Source of the DNA: Eupeodes corollae
Taxonomy: Eukaryota; Arthropoda; Insecta; Diptera; Syrphidae
DNA length: 64,000 nucleotides
Assembly (NCBI RefSeq): GCF_945859685.1
Contig: NC_079147.1
Coordinates: forward strand, 267,768,572 to 267,832,571
Direction of reading: 5' to 3'
Shown: positions 10,009-21,410 of the stretch, in pieces
Layout of the letters: every line of letters starts with the position of its first letter
Numbering within the stretch: the first letter of the stretch is position 1
Notes under the pieces: model-generated
Seen by the model: the letters and a program-made list of their open reading frames with translations, nothing else
Told to the model about the DNA's origin: nothing
Database searches by the model: none
Translations under genes and position numbers: made by a program

Positions 10009-11596
10009 AACTTCCCATAGGAAGTTATTGTAATGGTTCCGATTTGTCAAATTGAAAATTTTGACATTTCTCGACGTTTCAAGGTCCCTAGAGTCGAAAT
10101 AAAAGATTTTTAGAAAGATGTCTGTGCGTGCGTGTGTACGTCCGTACGTTCGCGACGTTTTTTTCTTCCTCCATAGCTCAAGAACCAGAAGAGATATCGA
10201 TTTCAAATAAATTTTGTTATACAGATAATAAGGCAGAAAGATGCAGAAAGGGCTCTCAAGAAAATTGCGTGGGTGGTTTTTTTACCATAGCAGTTTGAAA
10301 AAAAGGTGAACATTTTGGTTAACCCTAAATATCTTACGAACCAAAAACGCTAGAGACTTGAATTAAATTTTATATAATAGATTGTAACGTGACACCAAAC
10401 AGGTATATTTTTTGAAAAAAATCAATATAACGGTTTTTTTTTAAATCAATAAAACTGAAAAAAAAAAATTTGTCACCTCCAAAATTTTACGACTGAAATA
10501 TGATTTTATCTCTAAAACAATTTTGTGCAACGAAGAATAATGTTTTTGACATCTGATAAAATTTTGAGAAAAATCGAATTGACAGTTTTTTTTACAAAAA
10601 ATAAAAACCTAAAAAAATAATTTATAAAAGTTGGTAAAAATTGATTTTCGACTCAAATATCTTTTCAAAACTTTGAGATATTGGCTTTAATTTACTTTTA
10701 TCTTTCAAAAAATCTTGTTGTCAACATACAATTAAAGTTTGAAAAAAATCGAATTGACAGTTTTTTTTACAAAAAATAAAAACCTAAAAAAAAATGTATA
10801 AAAGTTGGTAAAAATTGATTTTCGACTCAAATATCTTTTCAAAACTTTGAGATATTGGCTTTTATTTACTTTTATCTTTCAAAAAATCTTGTTGTCAACA
10901 TTCAGTTAAAGTTTGAAAAAAATCGAATTGACAGTTTTTTTACATAAAGTAAAAACCTACAAAAAAAATTTATAAAAGTTGGTAAAAATTGATTTTCGAC
11001 TCAAACCATTGAGATATTGGCTTTTATTTACTTTTATCTTTCAAAAACTCTTGTTGTCAACATTCAGTTAAAGTTTGAAAAAAAATCGAATTGACAGTTT
11101 TTTTACAAAAAATAAAAACCTAAAAAAAAATGTATAAAAGTTGGTAAAAATTGATTTTCGACTCAAATATCTTTTCAAAACTTTGAGATATTGGCTTTAA
11201 TTTACTTTTATCTTTCAAAAAATCTTGTTGTCAACATTCAGTTAAAGTTTGAAAAAAATCGAATTGACAGTTTTTTTAAAAAAAAAATAAAACTCTAAAA
11301 TAAAAACAATACTAAAACTTCGTAAAAATTTACTTTCGACTCAAATAGCTTATCAAAACTTAAAAATATTGGCTTGAAACTTATTTTATTTCACAGAAAA
11401 TATTGTTTTCGATATTCAGTAATTTTTATATAAAAATCCAACAGTCCGTTTTTTCATATAAAAAATAAAATCTACAAAAAGAGTACGCATATTTGGTAAA
11501 AATTGATACGAGTACATAAAGACAAACTTTTAAGCAAGACAAATCGACAGACGGGATGGGAAGTTATCAGTGTGGGTCGCATCCCAGCCTCTTTTT
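10009..11596 (+). mobile_element. large non-coding repeat with internal tandem array, copy 1 (Helentron/DINE-like plan)
   Basis: Begins AACTTCCCAT, itself part of a near-palindrome with AGGAAGTT. The inverse ATGGGAAGTT occurs at 11556-11565, followed by a 3' segment with a small TGGG/CCCA hairpin and CAGCCTCTTTTTT. The reverse copy at 37806-39172 starts and stops at the same points, which defines the element. The first ~430 bp are single-copy (including GTCCGTACGTTCGCGACG); the middle is a tandem array. No coding frame is seen. Subterminal inverted repeats, central minisatellite and 3' hairpin match the plan of Helentron/DINE-1 non-autonomous elements. That classification is inference. Confidence 0.75.
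10440..11440 (+). repeat. ~173-bp tandem array inside copy 1
   Basis: The word ATCGAATTGACAG recurs at 10573, 10748, 10922, 11085 and 11258, giving spacings of 175, 174, 163 and 173 bp. Each unit contains GTTGGTAAAAATTGATTTTC, GAGATATTGGCTTT and TCTTGTTGTCAACATTCAG. The middle units are nearly identical, the outer ones (10440-10570 and 11258-11440) more diverged. The 163-bp unit has lost part of the CTCAAATATCTTTTC segment. Confidence 0.92.
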
Positions 11597-11599
11597 TAA

Positions 11600-12224
11600 T
11601 AATTTTTATCGGTAAGTCAGCCTCGAACCCATAATGCAGGACGACGGTCCCTCGTTACCATCGATCTTAGATTTTTAATCTTAGGAAGGAAGATAACTAT
11701 TAGCTTCTTGCGTTCGCTAACAAGTTGAGAATTTTCTCAGTGCATTTCTCCGCCGTGCCTTTCCCAATTATTATTAATTGCACAGTATCAATCATCATCA
11801 AACTACACTGATTTCTCTAACTTGTTCCCAGGAGCCACCACGGGGAGGTGCAAATAAGCGCTTCTTCCTTCCAGACTATAGACAAGTATATAGCATTCTC
11901 TATGTCTACATGGAAGTCAGTTTGACCCCCTATGAATGGGACCAACAGTTTATATGCCAAAGTCGAACAGCTTACATAGGAAGGACTTTCTCAGGATGAT
12001 ATGTTAATTCCTCGTAAAGTATCTGTCCGCCGGTCAATCCTGACACCCTACGCTCAGCGTCAAGGCTCGTAAAGTTTGTCCAAAATCACTTTCCGTTTCA
12101 AAAAACCATAGATGATGTTTAAAATCTGCCATACATTGATATAGAATTTTTCTCAAATATGACTATGACTAACATTATTAAGGCATTCTTCCTAATTAAT
12201 AAAAAACAACATTTGTCTAGCCTG
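11600..12224. other. unassigned stretch
   Basis: Contains a 73-codon open frame at 11778-11999 that resembles no family I know. No TIR or tandem structure was seen. It lies between the tandem-array element and the jockey-like LINE and may hold unrecognised LINE 5' sequence. Confidence 0.4.
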
Positions 12225-13590
12225 GCGCTAAAAAAGGCGAATCCTCCTCGTCGAATTGCACTCACGTCCTTCTTTCCAAGGTCATGGAAACGCGGATCAA
12301 TTTTCAGCTAAGAAAATATGTTGAAGAACGAAAGGTTCTTAAGTACCGACAGCATTGTTTTCGTAGCAATAGATCCACTCGTGATCGTATGGTTTATCTC
12401 ACCGGAAAGTGAAATAAATCTTTTCATCATTTTGGAGAAAGTAAAATTATTGCAGTTGATATTTCAAAAGCATCTGATAGAGTTTGGCATCAAGCCCTCT
12501 TATTAAAAATAAGTGCATTGGGTATTTTTGAATCCCTTCTTCGTTGGGTTAGAAATAACAATACAACGACAGCGTATGATAAGTTCATTAAATTCTGATC
12601 TTGACAGCATTGTTCAATGGGGAATCAAAAACCGGGTAGAATTTAATGCTTCGAAATTCAATGCTGTCTATTGTCGCAAAAGCGTAACCCTCCCCGAATG
12701 CCACTATCCATTGGTGGTACCTGCATCGAGGACACAGAACAGGGCCCTACTATGTAACTCGATTCTACAATGAAATTGCTCGAAAACAAAACATTGGTAC
12801 TAGGTATCTATTTGACTACTTTTGAACCAAAGAGAATCGAATAGTTCTAGTAGTGCCGAATAGTTCTGATGTACTTTGGAATAAACGAGCAACTACGTAA
12901 CTCGAAAGTTGAATTCAAAACAAAGCAAAATCGAAGTTTTTTTGTCAAAGTGTAAGAGATGCTCACTCATAGCCGGTCGAATCAGTTGAATATGAGTTGC
13001 ATCTATTTACGATTTTTGCCAAAAATAGCGTTTGGACTTTTGTTTCTCTTAAACATTCTTTATCAGCGGGCATATGACTTTTTTCAAACAACTCGATACT
13101 CGTTCAAAAGTACAACATTTTTATGGAAATAAGTTGGTATAACCGGCATCCGATTCTATTTTCATACGTAGTACGATTTGAAAGTAGATTCGGAAATGAC
13201 TTTCGAATAGAATCAAAAGTAGAATCGAGTTACATAGTAGGATCCCAGCTTCCAGTTCTAGGAATCTGCATCAGAAACCACTTGTTGTCAAGTGATCACA
13301 TATTCGACATCGTCAAAAAGGCGGCTAAGTGTTTAGGTTTTTTGCTACGATGTAAGAAGTTTTCTACCCCTTCTGAACGGGCTATAATTTACAAAGCTTT
13401 TATTCGTAGCTAAAGTCTAGTATAATTCTTATATTTGGGCTGATGGCCAAATAACGTAATTGTCTTTTGGATATAGTTGAAGAAAGAGCTCAGAAAATTA
13501 TAGGCGGTCGTTCTATTACTGAGGCATTCAAGAGAAGATGAACAGCGCGCAAGGTTACATACCTTTCATTGTTTTATCAATATTTTCACC
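12225..13590 (+). pseudogene. jockey-like LINE fragment (family C), interrupted by a MITE
   Basis: Degraded plus-strand frames give IALTSFF and METRINFQL at the start of the RT, IIAVDISKASDRVWHQALL (palm), WGIKNRVEFNASKFNAVYC after the catalytic region, then, beyond a MITE, LPVLGICIRNHLLSSDHIFD and KKAAKCLGFLLRCKKF, and IVEERAQKIIGGRSITEAF near the C-terminus. Frame changes and stops are frequent and the GVPQGS and YADD section is missing. The RT reads through if the MITE at 12743-13245 is removed. The minus-strand copy at 25480-27080 is the same family. Confidence 0.88.
12743..13245. mobile_element. 503-bp MITE inserted in the LINE
   Basis: Left end GGCCCTACTATGTAACTC and right end, read inversely, GGATCCTACTATGTAACTC; the match continues through GATTCTAC, giving ~26-bp TIRs. 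CAG flanks both sides (12740-12742 and 13246-13248), and the host LINE codons join if one CAG and the element are removed. Internal sequence repeats pieces of the termini (GAATAGTTCT twice, AATCGAATAG). No open frame of note. GG termini and a 3-bp duplication recall PIF/Harbinger, though CAG is not the usual TWA target. Confidence 0.88.
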
Positions 13591-13597
13591 AACAATA

Positions 13598-13896
13598 ATA
13601 AATAAATTAGGTATTTCAACAGTCCATTGTGAACTAGGGGCTAGTGACTTACACCTCTCAACCATTCCTGCGTGCGAATACTGTTGTCAGGGATGGAGTG
13701 TACCTACAGTTTTTAAACCGAATCCGAACGGCTAATATGCAGAAGAACTTTTCATGACAAGAATTACTCTTTGAGGATTTGTGAATTCCTCGCAAGAGGC
13801 AGTACTCGTGAAAAAAAAACTTATGATGGCACCGACAGGGATTGAACCTAAGATCTTTTATCATGACAGTTCTAACCATCATGCCAAGGGTACTGT
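13598..13896 (-). repeat. tRNA-derived SINE copy 2, full length
   Basis: Flanked by CAACAATA at 13590-13597 and 13897-13904, an 8-bp target duplication inside LINE family C. Minus-oriented: head at the right with the box-A-like segment (GGCATGATGG), box-B-like GGTTCAATCCC, body, then the ATTTATTTATT tail at the left. The head resembles tRNA-Asp (GTC) around GACTGTCATG, so tRNA-Asp ancestry is plausible. Pol III transcription is expected for such elements but not shown here. Confidence 0.9.
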
Positions 13897-13904
13897 CAAC
13901 AATA

Positions 13905-13960
13905 CCCTTCTTTTGTTGGAAAATCTATCCACAGTATAGAAGGATTTTACACGAATAACA
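13905..13960 (+). pseudogene. tail of LINE family C after the SINE
   Basis: Begins with the second CAACAATA repeat and carries on from the LINE sequence at 13590. Only a short stretch is left and no stop can be assigned with confidence. Confidence 0.45.
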
Positions 13961-13999
13961 AAAACAATATCCGCAGTATGAATACTAAAGTTGAATCTT

Positions 14000-16900
14000 A
14001 CTATGGATGGGTATTTGACATTTATACGAGTCTCGAATGGATTTTATGTGATTTCGTTCTCAAATGTTGGTACGATTGATATTGCATTTGTATCTCGATG
14101 GTTGTGTTCGTTGAGTAGTTGTGCATTTGGAATTATGCATGTGTTTTCCATTGGGGAAAAAAATCAATCTGTTACTGTTGATATTATTTATGTAGTTTTG
14201 TTAATGAAAATGCACCAACTGGGCTGATTTTGCACGAGAAATCAATAGAAAAGATAATTAAATTTTTCTATATTTCCACCAATGGTTTATTTGAGTTTAA
14301 ATAAATCTTTTTGGTGTTTCCACCGCACAAGGAGATTTAAATATGATTAAGTTGTTTCGGTGTGTGAAGTGCAAGTGAGATAGTTTAATTCGAGTTAAGC
14401 AATAAAGGACTGATTAGTTCGGCACCGTATAAGAATACTTACTCCATGTCCAACAAAACTATATTTTTTGTACACGAACTTGCAAATAAAAAGACCCTAA
14501 CGCATTATCTGTAAAACCAACTCCTCCACACAGGTTTTTCTTCGCAAATTTTGACTCGACTAGGATCCCCGACCGGAATCTAGGCGAATCAAGCTCATTT
14601 CAACTCGATTCATGTATATAAAGAATTTAGGCGAGTTTCAAGCTCGCTTCAACACTACATGTTAATGTAGTAGTCTACGAACAAATTCCCTCCTTAAAGC
14701 AATTGTAAAATTAACTTTTTTATAAAATCTCAATTTCCAGATGTTTTCTTTCTATTTCTTCTTGAAAATGATTCATTTTATTAGTTTTAGTTTGTATTTT
14801 TTGCTAAGCTAATTTTAACATTTGATTTTCATAACACTTTCTTCTATTTGTGTGACAGATATTCTTTCAGTTGTACCAATTTTAAAATACAAAAATCTGG
14901 CTACTGCAGATCATTTTGTTGGAAATTTCCCACTGTACTATATATGAAATACCAAAAAACAACGCACTTATTAACGCAGTTAATGCTTAAGTAAACTAGC
15001 CAGTTGCTTTCCTCCCCTCACACAATTCAACCGTAATACCCCTACTTCTAGAAATGCCTATCAGTTTACCTTTGAGCACAATTTCGGATGTACTCTAAAG
15101 TAAAGATATTCTTTCTTTATCCCCACTACATGAATGTAGAATAAGAGTATGCTTTACCCCTTTAGTGCGCGCACATTATATAAAAAGATCCCATTGACAA
15201 TAAGATGTGAATGAAGGTATATTCATGTTGGAATCTTCAAAAGATGTTTCGGTTGGTTTAAGAAAATGCTCAAGAAATTCAGTGATAATGTATCAAAAGC
15301 CGATTTGTATATAAGCCAATTTGAATAAATGTAAACTAAACAGCAGTTGACTGTTTAGTTCTTTCAAGATGAACAAAAGTTGTTCGTGCTGAAGAAACAC
15401 AAATGGTGACCTGTTTTCGTTCCATAACCGGAAATGTGGTCACCAAGTTTCGAAATTGATGGAAACACATGGCAAAATTTATTAATGGTCTTAAAGAATT
15501 TTTGAAAAATAATTGAACCATTTAAAACAAAATATTCTGTAAACATTTTAATATAAATAGCAATCCTAGTATAAATAGTTTACTTCAATTGAATCGTGTT
15601 AACTTAGTAATCTTAAATAAATAATTGTATACAAAGTGTTTAAGGCCACCTTGGAATCGTTTTTTTAATATTTAAAATTTCTTTTTAGTTGGGAAAACCT
15701 TTAAGTACCCAGGCTTTGAATTTAAATATTAAAGGCATTGCAAAATTACTCCATTCTTCCATTCAAAACTTCAAACGTGTTTATCAAAATTTTAGTTTTT
15801 TTTTTTGGTCAGTTGGCCTGACTAGTAACTTTTTGAATTGTTCATTGACTTGAAATCTTTGAATTCGTTTGAAAATACATTCTATTTGAAAGTACTTCCA
15901 TTTTTTTATATTGAAAAGTTTATTTGTTACTAATGTTCAATTTAGAAGAGTGCCATTTGCCCAAAAATGAACATATCCAAAATTCCTACGTTGATTAAGA
16001 AATTGTAGGAGCTTTTAGTTCGGATGTGAACCCTGAAAAAAAACGAAGGCGTCATCGCACAAACCTTGCACAGTCCTCATTTTGAACTAATTCACTTTAA
16101 AAAAATTGTTTGTAAGCAATCACTAACATGTATAAAAATATCACGTTTCTGTACCCTCGATTTATTTTGTAATATTTCTGGGAAAAAAAAATCCCCAAAA
16201 AACCGTCACCTATTCCTTAAGTAAATGCATAAGGTAGCTATTTTCTTTCTGTAGTTCTTAAAACTTTTTATCATCTACTCTTTTACATCATTCTTTCAAT
16301 TTATTTTAGAAAAAATTGTAAATGTTTAACATAAAAACCACCTACGAATCTAAGCATGTTTAGTGTAAACAAAAGAGCTTACTAGCGAACGTTTTTTTTT
16401 TCCTTGACTGACGTTCATAGTTCTGATATCAGAAGAAATAATTTTTAAAGGTGTTTCTTTACCTTTTGTCTGGAAGGCAACTTATCTCATATATTTATTT
16501 ATAAATAAATACCAAACAAATGAGAAATATTTAAAGATAAGAAATATGAGTCTCTCTCGTTTATATACAACTCCTAGAGTTAATCATTTTCCTCAGAATC
16601 ACATCGCTGATAAGGTTATGAAGGTATCGCTTTTATAATAAACTCTCAAACTCTTAAAGCACAAATAAAACGTATGTATCTGCATTGAAATAAATACAAA
16701 AGTTAATAAATTAACTTACAAACTTTATTTCGTGTATGGCATTGACAAAAAAAGCCGACTCAGAACTTTATTAAACAAAAAATTGCTTAATATTTGTTTT
16801 GTAAATGAGGTTTTTCCAACTGTAGTACTCTATATATTATGTACATAAGTATGACGTTGACAATAAACTGTATATCTTGCTTTCACTGTTACTGCTTTAT

Positions 16901-17583
16901 TATTGTATATGTATATTGTATATATCTTTTTAACCAACTCATTCATTGTTTTAACATAAGTTTATATGTATTTTGTGTGCTTTTGTACGAATTTTCATTA
17001 TATTTTTGTTGTTGATTTCTTTATTTACTAAAACAATCATTTCTAGATTGCAAGATAAATGATTGGTTGAATGTTTAAATGTTTGAACAGGGGGTACTCT
17101 ATATTCTGGGTTAATTATGGATTCTGGGCTAAATATGAATTTTGTTTTATCTTTTTTCCAGCTTCTTCACCTTTCACTTCCCAAAAATAAAATAAAGACA
17201 ATACAATTTTTATAAATTTTCATAAAGAAATGTGTTAAAAAACATTTTAGAATTTTTGTTTTTCTTCTTAAAATATAATTAATTTTGGTGCGGGTGTTAA
17301 AAACAAAAACAAAACATTTCAAAATGTATTTATTAATCAAAAGAACACTTGAATGAACTTCTCCCAATAAGAAATAATCACAAACAAAAATAAACTCCTA
17401 GACATTATTTAGTGTTAAATATTTTTGTTCTCTATTTTTATTCACACTAATTTAACGGTGATGGTGGCAGATTGAAGTTCTATATCTAGAACTATAACAT
17501 TTTTAGCTTAGTTAAAAAAAATAGTAACTTCTTTTTTATTGCTTATAAAATAAAAATAATAATACAAAAATAAAAAACCCATA
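14000..17583. other. AT-rich intergenic DNA upstream of the zinc-finger gene
   Basis: Short open frames only, none with a recognisable domain or coding-like codon use. No transposon ends found. TATAAAA at 17544-17550 is only 34 bp from the zinc-finger ATG, too close to act as a normal TATA box for that start. The promoter must lie further upstream or in an unseen 5' exon. Confidence 0.5.
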
Positions 17584-19165
17584 ATGAATACAACAATGGA
17601 TCTGAAAAGATCCCAATCCGAGGACGATGGTAGCAGCTCCTTGCGTGATAGTGGAATATCTCTATCAGATGAAACGCTTGAAGAAGAGGTCACAAAGGAA
17701 GACGTCAAGAAGAGGAAATGGCGAAAGGCACCTAAAAAATACGAATGCGCTGTGTGTGAGAAACAATTCAAAGGTTTGACAGACTTGAAGAGACACTTAT
17801 TGATTCATTCGAATCAGAAGCCTTTCAAATGTGACTTGTGTGAGAAGTCCTATCGACAGAAAGTCAATTTGAGTTATCACATGAAAATGGTGCATAGCAA
17901 TGAAAAGGAGTTCATTTGTGGATTCTGTAAGAAACCATTTGCCTATAAGCAACGCCTCAGACTGCACTTGAGGGTGCATACTGGAGAGAAGCCTTATTGT
18001 TGTCAATATTGTACAAAGTCTTTTGCTCGAAGTGGACAGGTAAGTCATGTACAAATCTTCTGACAACATGAATCTGTTATTAATTTTTGTTTGTTTTAAA
18101 TTTTTAGCTAAAACAGCATTTAGAAACTCACGAGGTGAACAAATTTTATTGTGAAATATGCTCATCGACATTTGCCAGTGAGAGAAGTCTTAAGTGTCAT
18201 GTGGCACGCCACGGAGACGAACCAAATCGTATTTGTCAAATATGCAAAAAAGCATTTATGAATTCCAAAATCATGCAAGCTCATATGGTGCGAGTTCATT
18301 CGAATGCCGAACAATTCGAGTGTCCGATATGTGAGCTAACAATCACCACAGAGGACCTTCAGACCCATATGAAAGTTCACAGTCCAGCTAAGCGATTTCA
18401 GTGTGAACACTGTGATGCAGCGTTTGCCCAGAAATGCCAATATAAAGTTCACTTGAGAACACACACCGGAGAACGGCCTTTTCAATGCAAGGTAAGTTCT
18501 AGTCATGTAAGAGAACTATTCAATGTTAAAAAAGTTTTTTTTTTAAGGTTTGCTGGCAGACCTTTGCCCACAACAGTGTCCTTAAATTGCACATTCGCAA
18601 ACACACCGGAGAGAAACCAATCAAATGCTTGCTGTGCAAGGATTCCTATGTAGCCTTCTCGCAGTTGGCTCACTTAAAAACTCACATGCGTACCATACAC
18701 AAAAAAGATAACTCATACGCATGTGAGGCGTGCAAAGAGTGCTTCAAAGTTAAATTCCACCTTGATAGACACAAAGAAGCCTGCAAAAAGTACCAATCAC
18801 TCAAACGAACTGAATCGCTCGAAATTCTTGAAAATTCCGAACAGGATACGGAAAAACTATCAAGCCTTAGATATCTCATAGCTGTGCTACTGAAAAGTAT
18901 ATCCACACCGGAAAAACTCACAGATTTGGGTTTTGGTAAGCGACTAATAGACAACGTCCTGATGGCATCTCTCAAGCTGGCCAAACGAAAATGTTTCGAA
19001 AAGAAGAAAATGCATGAGTTGGATAAGTTGAAGCTGAATATACAATCATTCCTAGAATGGATTGTTCCCGAGGAGGTTTGGAATGAGTTCAAAAAAGAGT
19101 GTCCTTCCACAGAGAGTATTTTAGAGAAAATTGTCACAATGTATTTAAAACAGGTAACAGAGTAA
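17584..19165 (+). CDS. C2H2 zinc-finger protein, 11 fingers, three exons
   Basis: Exons 17584-18039, 18108-18491 and 18548-19165, joined by introns of 68 and 56 bp with GTAAGT donors and TTTTTAG/TTTTAAG acceptors, both in phase 0; product 485 aa. Residues 1-50 are acidic, Ser-rich and then basic (VKKRKWRKAPKK, possible nuclear signal). Fingers start near residues 53, 81, 110, 138, 165, 193, 222, 249, 277, 305 and 337. TGEKP-type linkers follow fingers 3, 8 and 9, the usual sign of sequence-specific DNA binding. Finger 7 is one residue short between Cys and His, finger 10 has a longer loop and finger 11 ends in Cys (C2HC). Residues 360-485 are a Lys/Leu-rich helical tail with no known domain. 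There is an in-frame stop at 17560, so this is the first ATG; the next, at 17596, has a better context (ACAACA before ATGG). Likely a nuclear transcription regulator; orthologue unknown. Confidence 0.93.
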
Positions 19166-19571
19166 CCAAAAAAACAAAATACTCTCAAAAACTACAAAAA
19201 CCAAAAGAAAGCAAACTAAAAATCGCAATGTACTAAATTGTGCCATACCAAATTTCTTTTTTTAACTTTTAGTACTAATATTTTCTTAAAAATCTTTAAA
19301 AAATAATGATGATGTGGTGGTGATGGTCTTTCTTGCCATAGTAGTTTTTTAAGTTAAAAGAGAAATTCTATTTGATTTTTGGAAAAAATGGATTTTAAAT
19401 TAATTTTAAGTATATAATTTTTACTATAGTAGCTAGTCAAGTGAATTTAAACCAAATATAGCAGCAACATTTGATATCTTGCCATTTCATTAAATGAAAA
19501 ATACCAAAAAGTAACACAAGACACAAAACAAAAGAAAATTGATTATATAATATTTTCCCACCTAGTTTATG

Positions 19572-19577
19572 AATAAA
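19572..19577 (+). terminator. candidate polyadenylation signal of the zinc-finger gene
   Basis: AATAAA (in ATGAATAAAG) about 410 bp after the stop, the clearest such hexamer downstream of the zinc-finger gene. The 3' UTR would be AT-rich. Confidence 0.5.
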
Positions 19578-19989
19578 GAAAAATTACTTATTATCAAATG
19601 AATATATATTTGACTAAATTGATTGTGTTTTTCTTTTTTTTGGTTAGACAGTTCAAAAGGCTTCAAAGTTTCAAATAAGAAAGAAAATTAGGAAGGGTCT
19701 TAAAAGAAACACCAATTTATTTATTTCAATACGTTTAATAAAAACACAAGGAAATCAAATCGACACCGCTCATCTCTATGCGATGGTTGGAATCGGGCAA
19801 ATACAAGTCACTGCTCTAATCTGGTCATGATATAGGAATCGCTAAAGAAGCTGGAGTTGGGTTACTCCTTACAAAAACGACAATCAGAAGCCTTTTTTCG
19901 TGGGAGACCCTTGGGGAAAGGCTTATCAAATCTTATAAAATTTGATTTTCCAAGTTTGACCACTTCGCGATTAGTCGACGCCTTAGAAG

Positions 19990-21410
19990 CAGTCTCTTCT
20001 GAAGCCGAAACAGAAGAGGCGCCGACATGGGACATGCCCCTGACCACCACTTTATGATAGCTACCATAAGATTGCGTACAGCTACAGTTCGAAGATCCAA
20101 CGGAATAACACGAGCCCCAAATTCAACATCTTTAGACTAAAGAATCCCACGACTGGTCAATAATTCAGGGACCACCTGTCTCAAGAATCAGAACAATCAG
20201 CAACACAGTACATGAAGACATCGAACACCATTGGAATGTGTTGGAAGTAGACAGTTCTGTGATAAGTTCGGTGGATGAGCAAGTCAGAAGGTAAAAATAA
20301 CACTTTTCCGAGTGTTTGCAAACAAGGTGCAGTCGATGTCTTCGGAAGCGCCTGAACAAACTAATCCCCGAATCCGCACCGCATCTTCCAGTAAAGATGA
20401 AATAGTTGCCGCAATTTAAGCACTTAAAAACAACAATGCGGTAGGCTTTGATGGAATTCCCGCAGATTTTTTACAAGCAGCGCCAACGTCATCAAGCGAA
20501 CTGCTTTATCCGCTCATAAAAGAAGACTGGACCACCGAAAGCTTCCCCGATAACTGGAAGAAGGGAATTATCGTCAAGCTCCCAAAAAAGGAGATCCAAC
20601 AAAGTGCGAAAACTGGAGACGAATTTGCGTTCTACCTGCTGTTGCCAAAATATTAGCAATAGTTATACTGGAACGCATCAGAGAACACCTTGAGGCCACA
20701 CTCGATGCCGAACAAGCAGGATTTCGCGCTGGATCCTCCTGCATTGATCACATCAAAACCCTGCGGATCATTATTGAACAGTGCGTTGAATAACGATCAC
20801 CACTACACCTGCTGTTCATCGACTTCGAGAAGGCCTTTGATAGCGTTAACAGAGAGTATATCTTGTTAGCTTTGCGGAGGAGAGGGATCCTAAAAAAACT
20901 AATTGCTATTATTAAAGCAACATATGATGGATCCAAGTGTCACGTTCTGCACGATGGTAGGTTGTCAGATGATTTTGAAATCCGTAGCGGAGTCAGACAG
21001 GGCTGTATTCTGACGCCAATATTGTTTTTGTTGGTGAGAAACTACTGCGCTCAGCTTTGTCAGGTAGCGGAGGGACCCAATGGACTTTGATATTCTATTT
21101 AAAGCACTTTGATTACGCGGATGTTTGCTTACTATCTCATAGGATCATGGATCTCCATCAAATGACAACAAGTGTGGAGAGAGAAGCAGAAGTTGTGGAA
21201 CTGAAAATTAATTCCTGCAAAACAAAAATAATTAGCCTCGGAACCCGACCATCCTCTTAAATTTGGAGGAATAACTGTATTAGCTTGAAAAAAGCTACGA
21301 CTGTTTCGCACAAATTCCGAATCTGTGCTTCTTTATGGGTGCAGCACTTGGAAGGTTACTTCAGCCATTACAAGAAAGCTGCAAGCCTGCGTGAATAGAT
21401 GTCCTCGTAA
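19990..21410 (+). pseudogene. LINE fragment with endonuclease end and RT (family B)
   Basis: Begins with the C-terminal part of an APE-type endonuclease (RGADMGHAPDHHFMIATIRL, with DHH at the catalytic SDH position). The RT follows in several frames: VGFDGIPADFLQAA, LLFIDFEKAFDSVNREYILL, SGVRQGCILTPILFLLV, then LLSHRIMDLHQMTT and CKTKIISLGTRPSS, ending with VLLYGCSTWKVTSAITRK. The YADD box is degraded (FDYADVC). At least four frame changes and several stops are present. A GDPWGKAYQ-like frame at 19890 may be a piece of another LINE. Confidence 0.85.

Noticed and set aside
10573..11440. CRISPR-like array
   Set aside because: Units are contiguous tandem repeats of ~173 bp without spacers, in eukaryotic DNA.
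17544..17550. TATAAAA as the zinc-finger promoter
   Set aside because: It is only 34 bp before the ATG, leaving almost no 5' UTR; AT-rich DNA yields such words by chance.
17797..18171. 124-codon minus-strand frame
   Set aside because: It is antisense to the zinc-finger exons, which have clear Cys/His motifs and splice sites.
18682..19188. 168-codon minus-strand frame
   Set aside because: Antisense shadow of exon 3 of the zinc-finger gene.
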